In this document: positions 8,970 to 15,418 of the stretch, piece by piece | Layout of the letters: each line of letters begins with the position of its first letter | How positions within the stretch are numbered: position 1 is the stretch's first letter | DNA from: Calothrix sp. PCC 7507 | GTDB lineage: Bacteria > Cyanobacteriota > Cyanobacteriia > Cyanobacteriales > Nostocaceae | Assembly (NCBI RefSeq): GCF_000316575.1 | Contig: NC_019682.1 | Location: forward strand, 3,036,001-3,100,000 | Direction: 5' to 3' | DNA: 64,000 bases | The notes under the pieces: model-generated | Told to the model about the DNA's origin: nothing | What the model saw: the letters and a program-made list of their open reading frames with translations, nothing else | The model's database searches: none | Translations under genes and position numbers: made by a program

Positions 8970-9614
8970 GTGCAAATTAAAGAATCTTTGCCAGAAGACC
9001 AAATGTGGAATACTGCTCATGATATTGCAAATAAGCTTGTTCAAGAACAAGAGCAAATTGAACCCACTAAAGATGGTATTCGCTCTGAGTTAAATAAAAT
9101 TATTGCCTATCTTCGTACTACGATTAGTCAAAATCACAATAATATAGGTGAGAATTTTTTCAAATATTTAAAAGCACTTGTTGATAACAGTAAAAGCCTA
9201 AAACGTAGTGATAAAACTCCAGATTATTATCGTAGCATTCAGAAAATTTGCACTCAACATCTGACAGCGATACAGTCAAATCCTGAAGCCATGCTAGAAG
9301 TTTTGGGGTGGTCATCTCGTCTATTCATAGCCGCTACGTTAGAAAATTTTGGCGAATCTGCCCAAACAAATCGGCAAATGGAAATCCAAACGGCTGCTAA
9401 ATCTCAAAACTTGCAAGAAGGCGATGAAATAGAAGCCAATATAACAAAAATTAGTGGCAATAAAGTTACTTATCAATTATTAAATATTTTTTCTAAAACA
9501 GTAAAAGAGCCAAAATATTATACATCATTACAAATTGGGCAGACAGTCATAGTTGAAATCAATGAAATAGAAAATGGAGTTCCAAAAAAAATTAGATATA
9601 TTAGACCTAAATAA
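8970..9614 (+). CDS. Unknown protein at the end of the type III-D operon
   Basis: The family is not recognised. The protein is 214 residues long: a helical N-terminal part of about 140 residues and a C-terminal part of about 65 residues (from EGDEIEANITKISGNKVTY) that looks like a small beta-barrel of OB or S1 type. Such a layout suggests RNA or crRNA contact, perhaps a second small subunit, but this is inference. Translation most likely starts with GTG at 8970, preceded by GAGGA at a normal distance. It follows the RAMP genes across a hairpin and converges on the minus-strand gene at 9626 with an 11 bp gap. Confidence 0.75.
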   Translation: MQIKESLPEDQMWNTAHDIANKLVQEQEQIEPTKDGIRSELNKIIAYLRTTISQNHNNIGENFFKYLKALVDNSKSLKRSDKTPDYYRSIQKICTQHLTAIQSNPEAMLEVLGWSSRLFIAATLENFGESAQTNRQMEIQTAAKSQNLQEGDEIEANITKISGNKVTYQLLNIFSKTVKEPKYYTSLQIGQTVIVEINEIENGVPKKIRYIRPK

Positions 9615-9625
9615 TGAAACAAAAC

Positions 9626-10444
9626 CTACAAATTATGTTGACCCTCTGCTACATAAGCTGAATCTGCAACAATCCCTATCAAAGTTACAGAAGTATTTGC
9701 AGCAACATAATAGTAATCAACTCGTGCTGCTAAATTCTTCACTTCTTCAGAAAAGCCATCGATATAAATAACTAAAACAGTTGCTTTATCTAACCAGTTT
9801 AGTGCTAAGTCAATCTGATTTTTTACTTTCTCTTCTCGTTTGTTTCTAGCATCATCTTTTGATAATCCAGCAAAATCTTGTCCTTCAAGGAGCTTAGAAT
9901 TAATCAAATCTAAGACAAAAATATCTCCAACTGGCTTCTTGGGTTTTCTCTTTTGATGCCAAAATCTAACTTTGGCAAAACCTCTAGTTCGCAACAGCTT
10001 ACAATCATCTGGTTCTGTTGTATCATCACTAGGTAAGTAATAATCTACAGTTGTTGAACCGATTACCCTTTCGCGCTGCAAAGAACGCTTGACGCTCTCA
10101 ACTTCAGACTGAACTAAATCTGCAATTTTATTCTCTACTTCTCGGTTAATTAATTGACTAGCGACTTTCTTCGCATCATCTAAATTTTTACCCACAGCAA
10201 AAGCTAAAAATCCACCTAAAAAGGCAAATACTACTAAGGTAAATTGCATCGCTGCAACAAACCTGTTAAAGCTTTCACCTAGTTGACCGTTTGTAGCTTT
10301 GAGAAATTCTAACTGGCTTTTTAATAATTCAATGTCATTGAAGTTTTTCGTCGGGGCTGATAGCGGTGTAGGGATAGGAGTTGGAGTTTGGGAAATCACC
10401 AAATCCCACAGGTGAGGTAAATCAATTGAGGGTAGCCAATCCAT
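9626..10444 (-). CDS. Membrane protein with possible Rossmann-like domain, near CRISPR genes
   Basis: This 272-residue protein has an N-terminal proline-rich stretch, a predicted coiled region, one strong membrane segment (residues about 66-85, FTLVVFAFLGGFLAFAVG) and a soluble C-terminal half. That half alternates strand-like and helical segments (FVLDLIN, TVLVIYID, SVTLIGIVADSAYV), suggesting a Rossmann-like fold. No CARF, TIR or SAVED motif is certain. Lying between the effector operon and cas6, it is a candidate ancillary protein, possibly responding to cyclic oligoadenylate at the membrane. That role is inferred from context only. Confidence 0.72.
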   Translation of the reverse strand: MDWLPSIDLPHLWDLVISQTPTPIPTPLSAPTKNFNDIELLKSQLEFLKATNGQLGESFNRFVAAMQFTLVVFAFLGGFLAFAVGKNLDDAKKVASQLINREVENKIADLVQSEVESVKRSLQRERVIGSTTVDYYLPSDDTTEPDDCKLLRTRGFAKVRFWHQKRKPKKPVGDIFVLDLINSKLLEGQDFAGLSKDDARNKREEKVKNQIDLALNWLDKATVLVIYIDGFSEEVKNLAARVDYYYVAANTSVTLIGIVADSAYVAEGQHNL

Positions 10445-10482
10445 AGATATTTTGTTTATAGCAATTATTTATTTAATCATGC

Positions 10483-10555
10483 GCGATCGCATCACTCTAC
10501 AAATCCAACTTTAACTAAAAGCGATCGCATCACTCTACAAATCCCACTTTAACTA
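10483..10555. repeat. Tandem duplication, 35-bp unit at 38-bp spacing
   Basis: Two copies beginning GCGATCGCATCACTCTAC occur at 10483-10517 and 10521-10555 and differ at one base. The second copy reaches the stop codon of cas6. It looks like a recent slippage or recombination duplication and has no evident function. Confidence 0.8.
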
Positions 10556-11665
10556 ATCACCCTTCAAAGCGCGTCGTGCCAACTTTACATAAGTTTTCAC
10601 TGTTTCATAAGGCATCTCTAAATCTTGTGATACCACCTGCAATGAATCGCCCATTTCTCGCCGTGCTAAGATTGTCGCCCATTTTGAGGCTATTTCGTCT
10701 GCTCGTCCTCCCCCTGTCCGCTTCCGTTGTCCCTTAAAAATCTCTGTTAAATCTTCAATGCGTTTCGCCAACACAGTTTGCACATCAGGTAAATCTTGGA
10801 CAACTTGAGATGACCAACCCAAACGTGTTTGTCCTAAGCCAAAGGTAGTTTTGTGACCAGTACCACAGTAAGGTGCAAGTTTCCCTAAAGCGGAAAATAA
10901 TTTCTTAAATTCTGGCTGTTTGGCTGCGTCTTTAGTCAAACTCAACTCAATTGCGCCAGTGAATCCTGTGACTGCGCCTTTCTTTCCCGCCAATACTTTT
11001 GTGGTTGTTAATTGGCAACGAGTAATCAAGATATAATTATCAACCCAAGCCAAAAAAGCATCTTGGTCAACAGACATCCCCGAAAAGTCATTCCAGCGGC
11101 GTAGGTAACTATGAAATACATTTGCCGGTACTGGTAGGGGGAAGTGATGACCTTTGCGGCGAAAACTTGTAGGACTGAGAAATCTTAAAGCGATCGCCTC
11201 ATTCGTCTCAGATTCTAGCAGTTGTGTATAAGTCGTGGGGGCATGGGCAATACTTACAGAGCGAATCTGCAAAGGTGCATCTTTTAAGTCCAGCACCTCT
11301 GGCAAATTTTTTACCCATTGCGCTATCCATTGAAGCACTCGACTAGATAAAGCTGTGATATACCAACGATAAGAGGTGTTTGCAGATAATTGTATTTGTC
11401 TGCCACTACTGATCATCTCTCCATTTAAAGCTGAGATAGTAAAGGGTTTCTCTGACTCCCCATCATGGAGGTAAGCAGAAAGTTCTGGGTTTGTGGAACG
11501 CACTTGTTCTAGAAACCAGGCATGTAATCCAATAGTGTATTGAGGGAAGAGGTCACAATCTTTTATGGGGACTAACTCAAATTCCAAACCGATTAACTCC
11601 GTCTCTGGCGACCATGTCAGCTGAGATGCAGGGGTATTTGGCTTGTTTTGAGAGCGTCGAGGCAT
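10553..11665 (-). CDS. cas6: Cas6 crRNA endoribonuclease with C-terminal helix-turn-helix
   Basis: Cas6 cuts the pre-crRNA at the base of the repeat hairpin. The 370-residue protein begins with the Cas6-type segment LHAWFLEQV...ELSAYLHD, has SPTSFRRKG near residue 185 and ends its RAMP fold with the glycine-rich GTGHKTTFGLGQTRLGW. After residue 300 it continues with a basic stretch (FKGQRKRTGGGRADE) and a helix-turn-helix-like tail (DSLQVVSQDLEMPYETVKTYV). The tail is beyond the usual Cas6 length and might bind nucleic acid for regulation. A hairpin similar to the CRISPR repeat lies 36 nt upstream of the ATG. Transcription is opposite to the effector operon. Confidence 0.9.
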   Translation of the reverse strand: MPRRSQNKPNTPASQLTWSPETELIGLEFELVPIKDCDLFPQYTIGLHAWFLEQVRSTNPELSAYLHDGESEKPFTISALNGEMISSGRQIQLSANTSYRWYITALSSRVLQWIAQWVKNLPEVLDLKDAPLQIRSVSIAHAPTTYTQLLESETNEAIALRFLSPTSFRRKGHHFPLPVPANVFHSYLRRWNDFSGMSVDQDAFLAWVDNYILITRCQLTTTKVLAGKKGAVTGFTGAIELSLTKDAAKQPEFKKLFSALGKLAPYCGTGHKTTFGLGQTRLGWSSQVVQDLPDVQTVLAKRIEDLTEIFKGQRKRTGGGRADEIASKWATILARREMGDSLQVVSQDLEMPYETVKTYVKLARRALKGD

Positions 11666-11701
11666 GGTATCATTTGAGCCACAGTTTCTGTATTTTATCG
11701 C

Positions 11702-11740
11702 GTTTTCGTCCCCAGAAGGGGATAAAAATCCCTAGCAAAC
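11702..11740 (-). promoter_or_regulatory. CRISPR-repeat-like hairpin in the cas6 5' leader
   Basis: Read in the cas6 sense, a CCCC-TTCT-GGGG hairpin is followed by ACGAAAAC. The array repeat read the same way has CCCC-TCAC-GGGG followed by ATGGAAAC. The stem is identical, six of eight tag bases match, and the element starts with GTTT like the repeat, but the remaining bases diverge. It lies 36 nt before the cas6 ATG. It could be a Cas6 binding site in its own mRNA or a chance hairpin. Confidence 0.45.
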
Positions 11741-11837
11741 TGTTTGAGCGATCGGGATAAATCATTAACAAAGACGCAGGTGCTTAGACTAAGCTGATGT
11801 GCAGCTAAATTTTATCAGACGAAAACGTAAAATTATT

Positions 11838-11862
11838 GTAGTGTGGGCATCTTGCCCGCGCC
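11838..11862. repeat. Fragment of a GTAGTG-GGGCATCTTGCCC repeat
   Basis: The sequence GTAGTGTGGGCATCTTGCCC belongs to the same small palindromic family found in multiple copies at 20846-21187 and also at 27108 and 31024. Only one arm is well kept here. Confidence 0.6.
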
Positions 11863-11870
11863 CCATATAC

Positions 11871-12107
11871 TCAAAGCTCAGTTTCGGGTAGCTTTTTCAC
11901 TCCTTGCACATCAAAAATAATCAAGAATTTGATATTTTTGCTTGAATGTGGCAACACTTGTAAGTAAGCAACTGCATCATCACGGCGGCGAAACCGTGCA
12001 ACAACATCAGACTGTTGAACACCAGAAATAACGCCAGCATTATCCAGTTTTTCGTTAGATAAAACGCGAATAATACACCACGGATGCAGTTGCTGAAAAT
12101 AGGTCAC
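11871..12107 (-). CDS. Conserved-looking small protein of unknown function
   Basis: This protein of 78 residues has the pattern HPWCIIRVL at the start, VVARFRRRDDAVAYLQVL in the middle and a FLIIFDV strand near the end. Small proteins of this pattern are widespread in cyanobacteria, with no known function. It lies alone between cas6 and the HTH gene and has no membrane segment. The coherent composition and family resemblance support it as a real gene. Confidence 0.6.
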   Translation of the reverse strand: MTYFQQLHPWCIIRVLSNEKLDNAGVISGVQQSDVVARFRRRDDAVAYLQVLPHSSKNIKFLIIFDVQGVKKLPETEL

Positions 12108-12141
12108 TGTCGCTTTGCTCCAAGTTAAAAGAAGGATTTTT

Positions 12142-12565
12142 CTTTTGCCTTTTTACTTTTTACTTTTGACTTATAAAAAGACAGAGCAAGATGCTATTGA
12201 CAAATTACTTAAGTGGTGGATTTGTTAGCAATCACTCAAGATGCTTAAGGTGTAACCAGTGCAAAACTTGTTCAGGAATCTCCTCGAAATGTTCGAGCAA
12301 AAAATCCATCAAAGCCAGATGCAATAAATCATTATGTGTGGGATAACGTCGATTAGAGCCATTTCTAAACCAGCCTCGAACTGTTGAATCAGAACGGGAA
12401 CATATCAAGGCAATTAATTCATAACTTACAGCCCATTTTGCATAAAATTGTGTCGGTGTCATGCTGAAATCCCAATTGCTATAGAGTAAAATCAGATGTC
12501 GTTCGCGTGTGGTGATTCGACGAATATTAGACATGATAAAAAAGTAAAAAGTAAAAAGGCAAAAG
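12142..12565. repeat. 22-bp perfect inverted repeats flanking the HTH gene
   Basis: CTTTTGCCTTTTTACTTTTT(AC) at 12142-12163 is the exact reverse complement of the segment at 12544-12565. The two arms enclose the small HTH gene and about 380 bp. The sequence is of low complexity and related to A/T-rich short repeats seen elsewhere here (for example near 19480), so it may be a pair of repeat elements rather than ends of a mobile unit. Confidence 0.65.
12232..12534 (-). CDS. Helix-turn-helix domain protein
   Basis: This protein of 100 residues starts MSNIRRITTRERHLILLYSN. The middle contains a helix-turn-helix-like segment (ELIALICSRSDSTVRGWFRNG) followed by a helical tail ending LHWLHLKHLE. 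It resembles small cyanobacterial DNA-binding proteins of unknown target. The ATG at 12534 is chosen because the longer reading frame up to 12612 runs through the low-complexity repeat. It is enclosed by perfect 22-bp inverted repeats. Confidence 0.62.
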   Translation of the reverse strand: MSNIRRITTRERHLILLYSNWDFSMTPTQFYAKWAVSYELIALICSRSDSTVRGWFRNGSNRRYPTHNDLLHLALMDFLLEHFEEIPEQVLHWLHLKHLE

Positions 12566-12616
12566 AAAGTAGTAGGTTGGGTTAAGCAACGAAACCCAAC
12601 ATTTTTTAGCACTCAA

Positions 12617-12886
12617 TCAATGCGAATCTAAATGGGTAATGATGATCCTCTGCTCCTCCATATAATGCCAGTAAAAGCGTTTCGCCATTGATGCAGAAGA
12701 ACTCCAAATCTCGCCATCTTTGCAATGATATCGATGGGTTCTTAAGCTGCGATATGTAGGCCCGTTATTAGCGAAACATTCAAAAGCTTTGTCGTATGTC
12801 TTGCGGTCTTTTGGAGATAATAAATCAAGTTGTTTTTGGGCTTTTGTAGCGAAAATCAAACGGAACTTGATAGATTGAATGTGCAT
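12617..12886 (-). CDS. RelE/YoeB-like toxin, apparently without antitoxin
   Basis: This protein of 89 residues has the layout of the RelE/HigB mRNA interferase family: a basic N-terminal strand (KFRLIFATKAQKQLDLLS), a helix pair, a central SLRTHRYHCKDGEIWSSSA segment and a C-terminal strand (RIIITHLDSH). The family cuts mRNA on the ribosome. No antitoxin-sized gene of the usual types is next to it; the HTH gene 83 bp downstream (12232-12534) is a possible partner. It separates the cas1-cas2 pair from the genes nearer cas6. Confidence 0.62.
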   Translation of the reverse strand: MHIQSIKFRLIFATKAQKQLDLLSPKDRKTYDKAFECFANNGPTYRSLRTHRYHCKDGEIWSSSASMAKRFYWHYMEEQRIIITHLDSH

Positions 12887-13016
12887 TCAAAAGTTTCCGA
12901 ATGTCCAAACTTGACCGAAAGCGTAGAAACTTTTGCACAGGTGGAGCGCGTGCTTTTTTCCCAGCGTTCATTTTGGTATGATTACTGTAGTTAATACTTG
13001 GTCAAAATTGCTTCAG

Positions 13017-13298
13017 CTAAACGATAAACGCTGCGTCGTCTACTACAAATTCAGGTTGTGTTCCCAACACTGCGACCTTGCAACGATTATGTGCAGACAT
13101 GGGGTAAAATCTCACTTGGTCTTCGCGTTTATTCACGAGTCGGAAGAGGTATTTGGATAGGATTTCGTACTGTTTTTCATCCAACACGCACTCGAAAACC
13201 GACTTTTGCACCCGCAAACCGTAAGCTTCTAGAAGTTTCGCCACTTTATTGCGACGGGTATCGCTCACGATGTCGTAGCAAACCAAATAAAACATCAT
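13017..13298 (-). CDS. cas2: Cas2 spacer-integration subunit
   Basis: This 93-residue protein starts MMFYLVCYDIVSDTRRNKVAKLL, the standard Cas2 opening with the conserved Asp9, and continues LRVQKSVFECVLDEKQY and VRFYPMS. Cas2 bridges two Cas1 dimers during spacer capture. It overlaps the end of cas1 by 4 bp, so both are co-translated. It is the only cas2 in the window and would have to serve both the stand-alone Cas1 and the RT-Cas1 fusion. Confidence 0.95.
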   Translation of the reverse strand: MMFYLVCYDIVSDTRRNKVAKLLEAYGLRVQKSVFECVLDEKQYEILSKYLFRLVNKREDQVRFYPMSAHNRCKVAVLGTQPEFVVDDAAFIV

Positions 13299-14335
13299 CT
13301 TTTCACCAACTTTAGGGGAACAGTTTGCGGTTTAATGGTGTTGGCGAAGTTTGAATTTGTAGGACGAAACTTTAACGCCAGGGGACGATAAAATTCCACA
13401 TCTCCCAGTAAAGATGCAAGATATTCCCTTACTTGTAAGTCGAGACATTGACGATAACTTATTTCTCCGGCGTAAGGATGCAGTATGAAGGTTCGCAGTC
13501 TTGCTTCCCAATGTTGGAGAAAGTTTTGCAGAAGTTTATGTGAGTGGCTTTTCCCGTTACCGTTACCATTGGTGTTAGTCAGATTGCGAACAAAGTTTAA
13601 CACCATGTCATCAACTATCGGGGCGTGAAATTCTGCGGTGAAATCCCATGCTAAGGGCAGTTCGTGATGACCATCGCGGTGTAAAATTGCATAGTTGGGG
13701 TTAAGTCCTGCAGTATTGAGCAGTGTGTAAATATATTGATGTAGCAGTTGATTTCCCAGGTTTATTAGTCCACTAGTGCGCTTTGCATTTGTAAAGCTAG
13801 ACCCATTGTGGAAACTGAATAGAGAAGCAACGGCGCAGTAATAGATATTATCAGCTTCTTTGCTGTATTCTTGCAGTTCTGCGATTCTTGGTGCTAATGG
13901 TAAGTTGTCCATCAACAGCGTTAGGTAATTTAATGCGCGTTGGATTGTGTAATCGGTGTAGTGGCGAGTCCAACTTTGCAGAAAAGTATGTTGGTTGTGC
14001 AATTTTGCCCAGATAATACTTTCTGCTGTAGCGCGATTAAATTCATTATCCCGTGCGCGTCTGCGTTGGTATGTGAGATATTTCGCTGGTAGTTGAGATG
14101 GGTTTTCTAGCCGTCCTAAATATTCACCAGTTTGGGTGAGATATAAGATGGGAATGTGATGTGAATGAATGATTTTGATTACTTCTTTTGGTAAGCTTAT
14201 ATTACCAAAAATAATGAATTGGCTGATGTTGCGGATGGGAATAGAGATGCGTTGGTTTTGTTGATGAAACACCTTTAAATAATGGTGTTGAATTTGGAAT
14301 GATACGTCTTGTTCTGTGATGTAAATGGTAGACAT
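13295..14335 (-). CDS. cas1: Divergent stand-alone Cas1
   Basis: This 346-residue protein has the Cas1 beta-rich N-terminal domain (MSTIYITEQDVSFQIQ) and helical C-terminal domain ending DLQVREYLASLLGDVEFYRPL. His219 (ILHRDGHH) and Asp231 (LAWDFTAEF) match the metal-binding positions. The usual Glu of the YEG.AA motif is not aligned: Ser158 stands there, with Glu156 and Glu160 two residues either side. The RPP.DP.N motif present in the fused Cas1 is also missing. It may be a structural partner instead of the main integrase. It lies directly upstream of cas2 and overlaps it. Confidence 0.93.
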   Translation of the reverse strand: MSTIYITEQDVSFQIQHHYLKVFHQQNQRISIPIRNISQFIIFGNISLPKEVIKIIHSHHIPILYLTQTGEYLGRLENPSQLPAKYLTYQRRRARDNEFNRATAESIIWAKLHNQHTFLQSWTRHYTDYTIQRALNYLTLLMDNLPLAPRIAELQEYSKEADNIYYCAVASLFSFHNGSSFTNAKRTSGLINLGNQLLHQYIYTLLNTAGLNPNYAILHRDGHHELPLAWDFTAEFHAPIVDDMVLNFVRNLTNTNGNGNGKSHSHKLLQNFLQHWEARLRTFILHPYAGEISYRQCLDLQVREYLASLLGDVEFYRPLALKFRPTNSNFANTIKPQTVPLKLVKR

Positions 14336-14410
14336 AAATTGAAACCAACTAGGTTTAGTTGTAGGTGAGAAAGTTTTCTTTCCTTACCTATATTTCAATT
14401 TTGTCAGGTT

Positions 14411-14463
14411 GATATATGCGTTCGTGTTTGCGTAAGGGCTATTTTTATATGACTTCGTATATG
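14411..14463 (-). promoter_or_regulatory. 53-bp element shared with the RT-cas1 upstream region
   Basis: The two blocks ATATATGCGTTCGTGT and ATATGACTTCGTATATG, 36 bp apart, recur with the same spacing at 19791-19843 upstream of RT-cas1. Here the element starts 76 bp before cas1. Each block is an imperfect palindrome around TTCG, as an operator could be. It could also be a dispersed repeat; its placement before both integrase genes is the reason for noting it. Confidence 0.5.
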
Positions 14464-14498
14464 GGTTATATGAGTTGCTTAAAAGGCAAATAGCAATC

Positions 14499-14924
14499 CT
14501 AATTCTCTGGTGGATGCAGATTTGCGCTCTTCAATAAACGGCGTAGATTGACAACACCAAAGCGGTTCAAACGCAAAGCTTCAACCGTTGCTCGACTACA
14601 AGCTGTTTTACCAATCACCTGGGTAAAATCATCACTCCAGCTAAAATGTTCGCTCCAAATTTGCTGTCGAGGATTATATAGTGCAATTTTCTCTCCCGTT
14701 TCTGGATCGGTTGCCTGAGTTTTGGTATGTTTATGACTATTGCAGCCAAAGCAACTCCAAGCAAGATTTTCTAAAACTGTTTCCCCAGCTGCTTGTCGGG
14801 GTTTTATATGCTCAACGGTAAAACTCTCAGTGGCAAATTGCTCCCAACAACGACAATACTCGCAGTAACCACGGGCACGAGCTGCAACAATACGCCTCAT
14901 TGATTCTGGGGTTCGCTCTGACAT
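14499..14924 (-). CDS. HNH endonuclease
   Basis: This 141-residue protein is a single HNH domain: CEYC near residue 20, the VEHIKPR histidine near residue 38, LENLAWSCFGCNSHK with the Asn and second cysteine pair near residue 55. It should coordinate zinc and cut DNA. A C-terminal half (WSEHFSWSDDFTQVIG, RLNRFGVVNLRR) is typical of cyanobacterial HNH proteins. It overlaps the upstream gene by one base (ATGA-like coupling) and lies between cas1 and the array. A role in CRISPR adaptation is possible but unproved; these pairs also occur away from cas genes. Confidence 0.85.
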   Translation of the reverse strand: MSERTPESMRRIVAARARGYCEYCRCWEQFATESFTVEHIKPRQAAGETVLENLAWSCFGCNSHKHTKTQATDPETGEKIALYNPRQQIWSEHFSWSDDFTQVIGKTACSRATVEALRLNRFGVVNLRRLLKSANLHPPEN

Positions 14925-15325
14925 TAGGCGACGTTGCTGTGTTTAGGCAAGAACTCGTTAATTAGCACTTTCAAATCAACTTTGCGAAGTTGAGCCAGTT
15001 TTATCAATGCTTCTGCACGTTCCGCATCTTGTTGTTCGACGCGCTCAACGTATATTAGTAGCTCTTGATGCTCTGTGTCTGTAATTACTCCAATCTCGTT
15101 TTGCTGACGCAGATAAGCCAATCTATTTTGTTCTTCAGGAGACAGACGGTTTTGAATAATTTGCAGCAAAGCAGCTTCGCTGATTTGAGGGTTTGGTGCT
15201 TCTGATACCTGTAAAGCTTCGTGAGAAAGGGCTTCTAAAAATTCGACAGCCTTTACTAAAGATTCTCTTGGTAATTGTTCGAGTAAAGCGATCGCTCTTT
15301 TACGAATTTCTGTAGGTACAGCCAT
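14924..15325 (-). CDS. Helical partner of the HNH nuclease, unknown function
   Basis: This protein of 133 residues is mostly helical and charged (EIRKRAIALLEQLPRESL at the start, EHQELLIYVERVEQQDAERAEALIKLAQLRK near the end). No catalytic motif is seen. Its stop overlaps the start of the HNH gene, so the two are translated together; similar small helical proteins often precede HNH genes in cyanobacteria. It may be an inhibitor or a cofactor of the nuclease. It is separated from the trailer end of the array by about 90 bp. Confidence 0.7.
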   Translation of the reverse strand: MAVPTEIRKRAIALLEQLPRESLVKAVEFLEALSHEALQVSEAPNPQISEAALLQIIQNRLSPEEQNRLAYLRQQNEIGVITDTEHQELLIYVERVEQQDAERAEALIKLAQLRKVDLKVLINEFLPKHSNVA

Positions 15326-15418
15326 TATTACCTGACCTCGTTTGCTTCTAGTTTAGATTGTAACCATCTTGCCCTGCTTTCTATTATGCGATCGCACTCC
15401 ATCCTCTCAAACAAAGAG

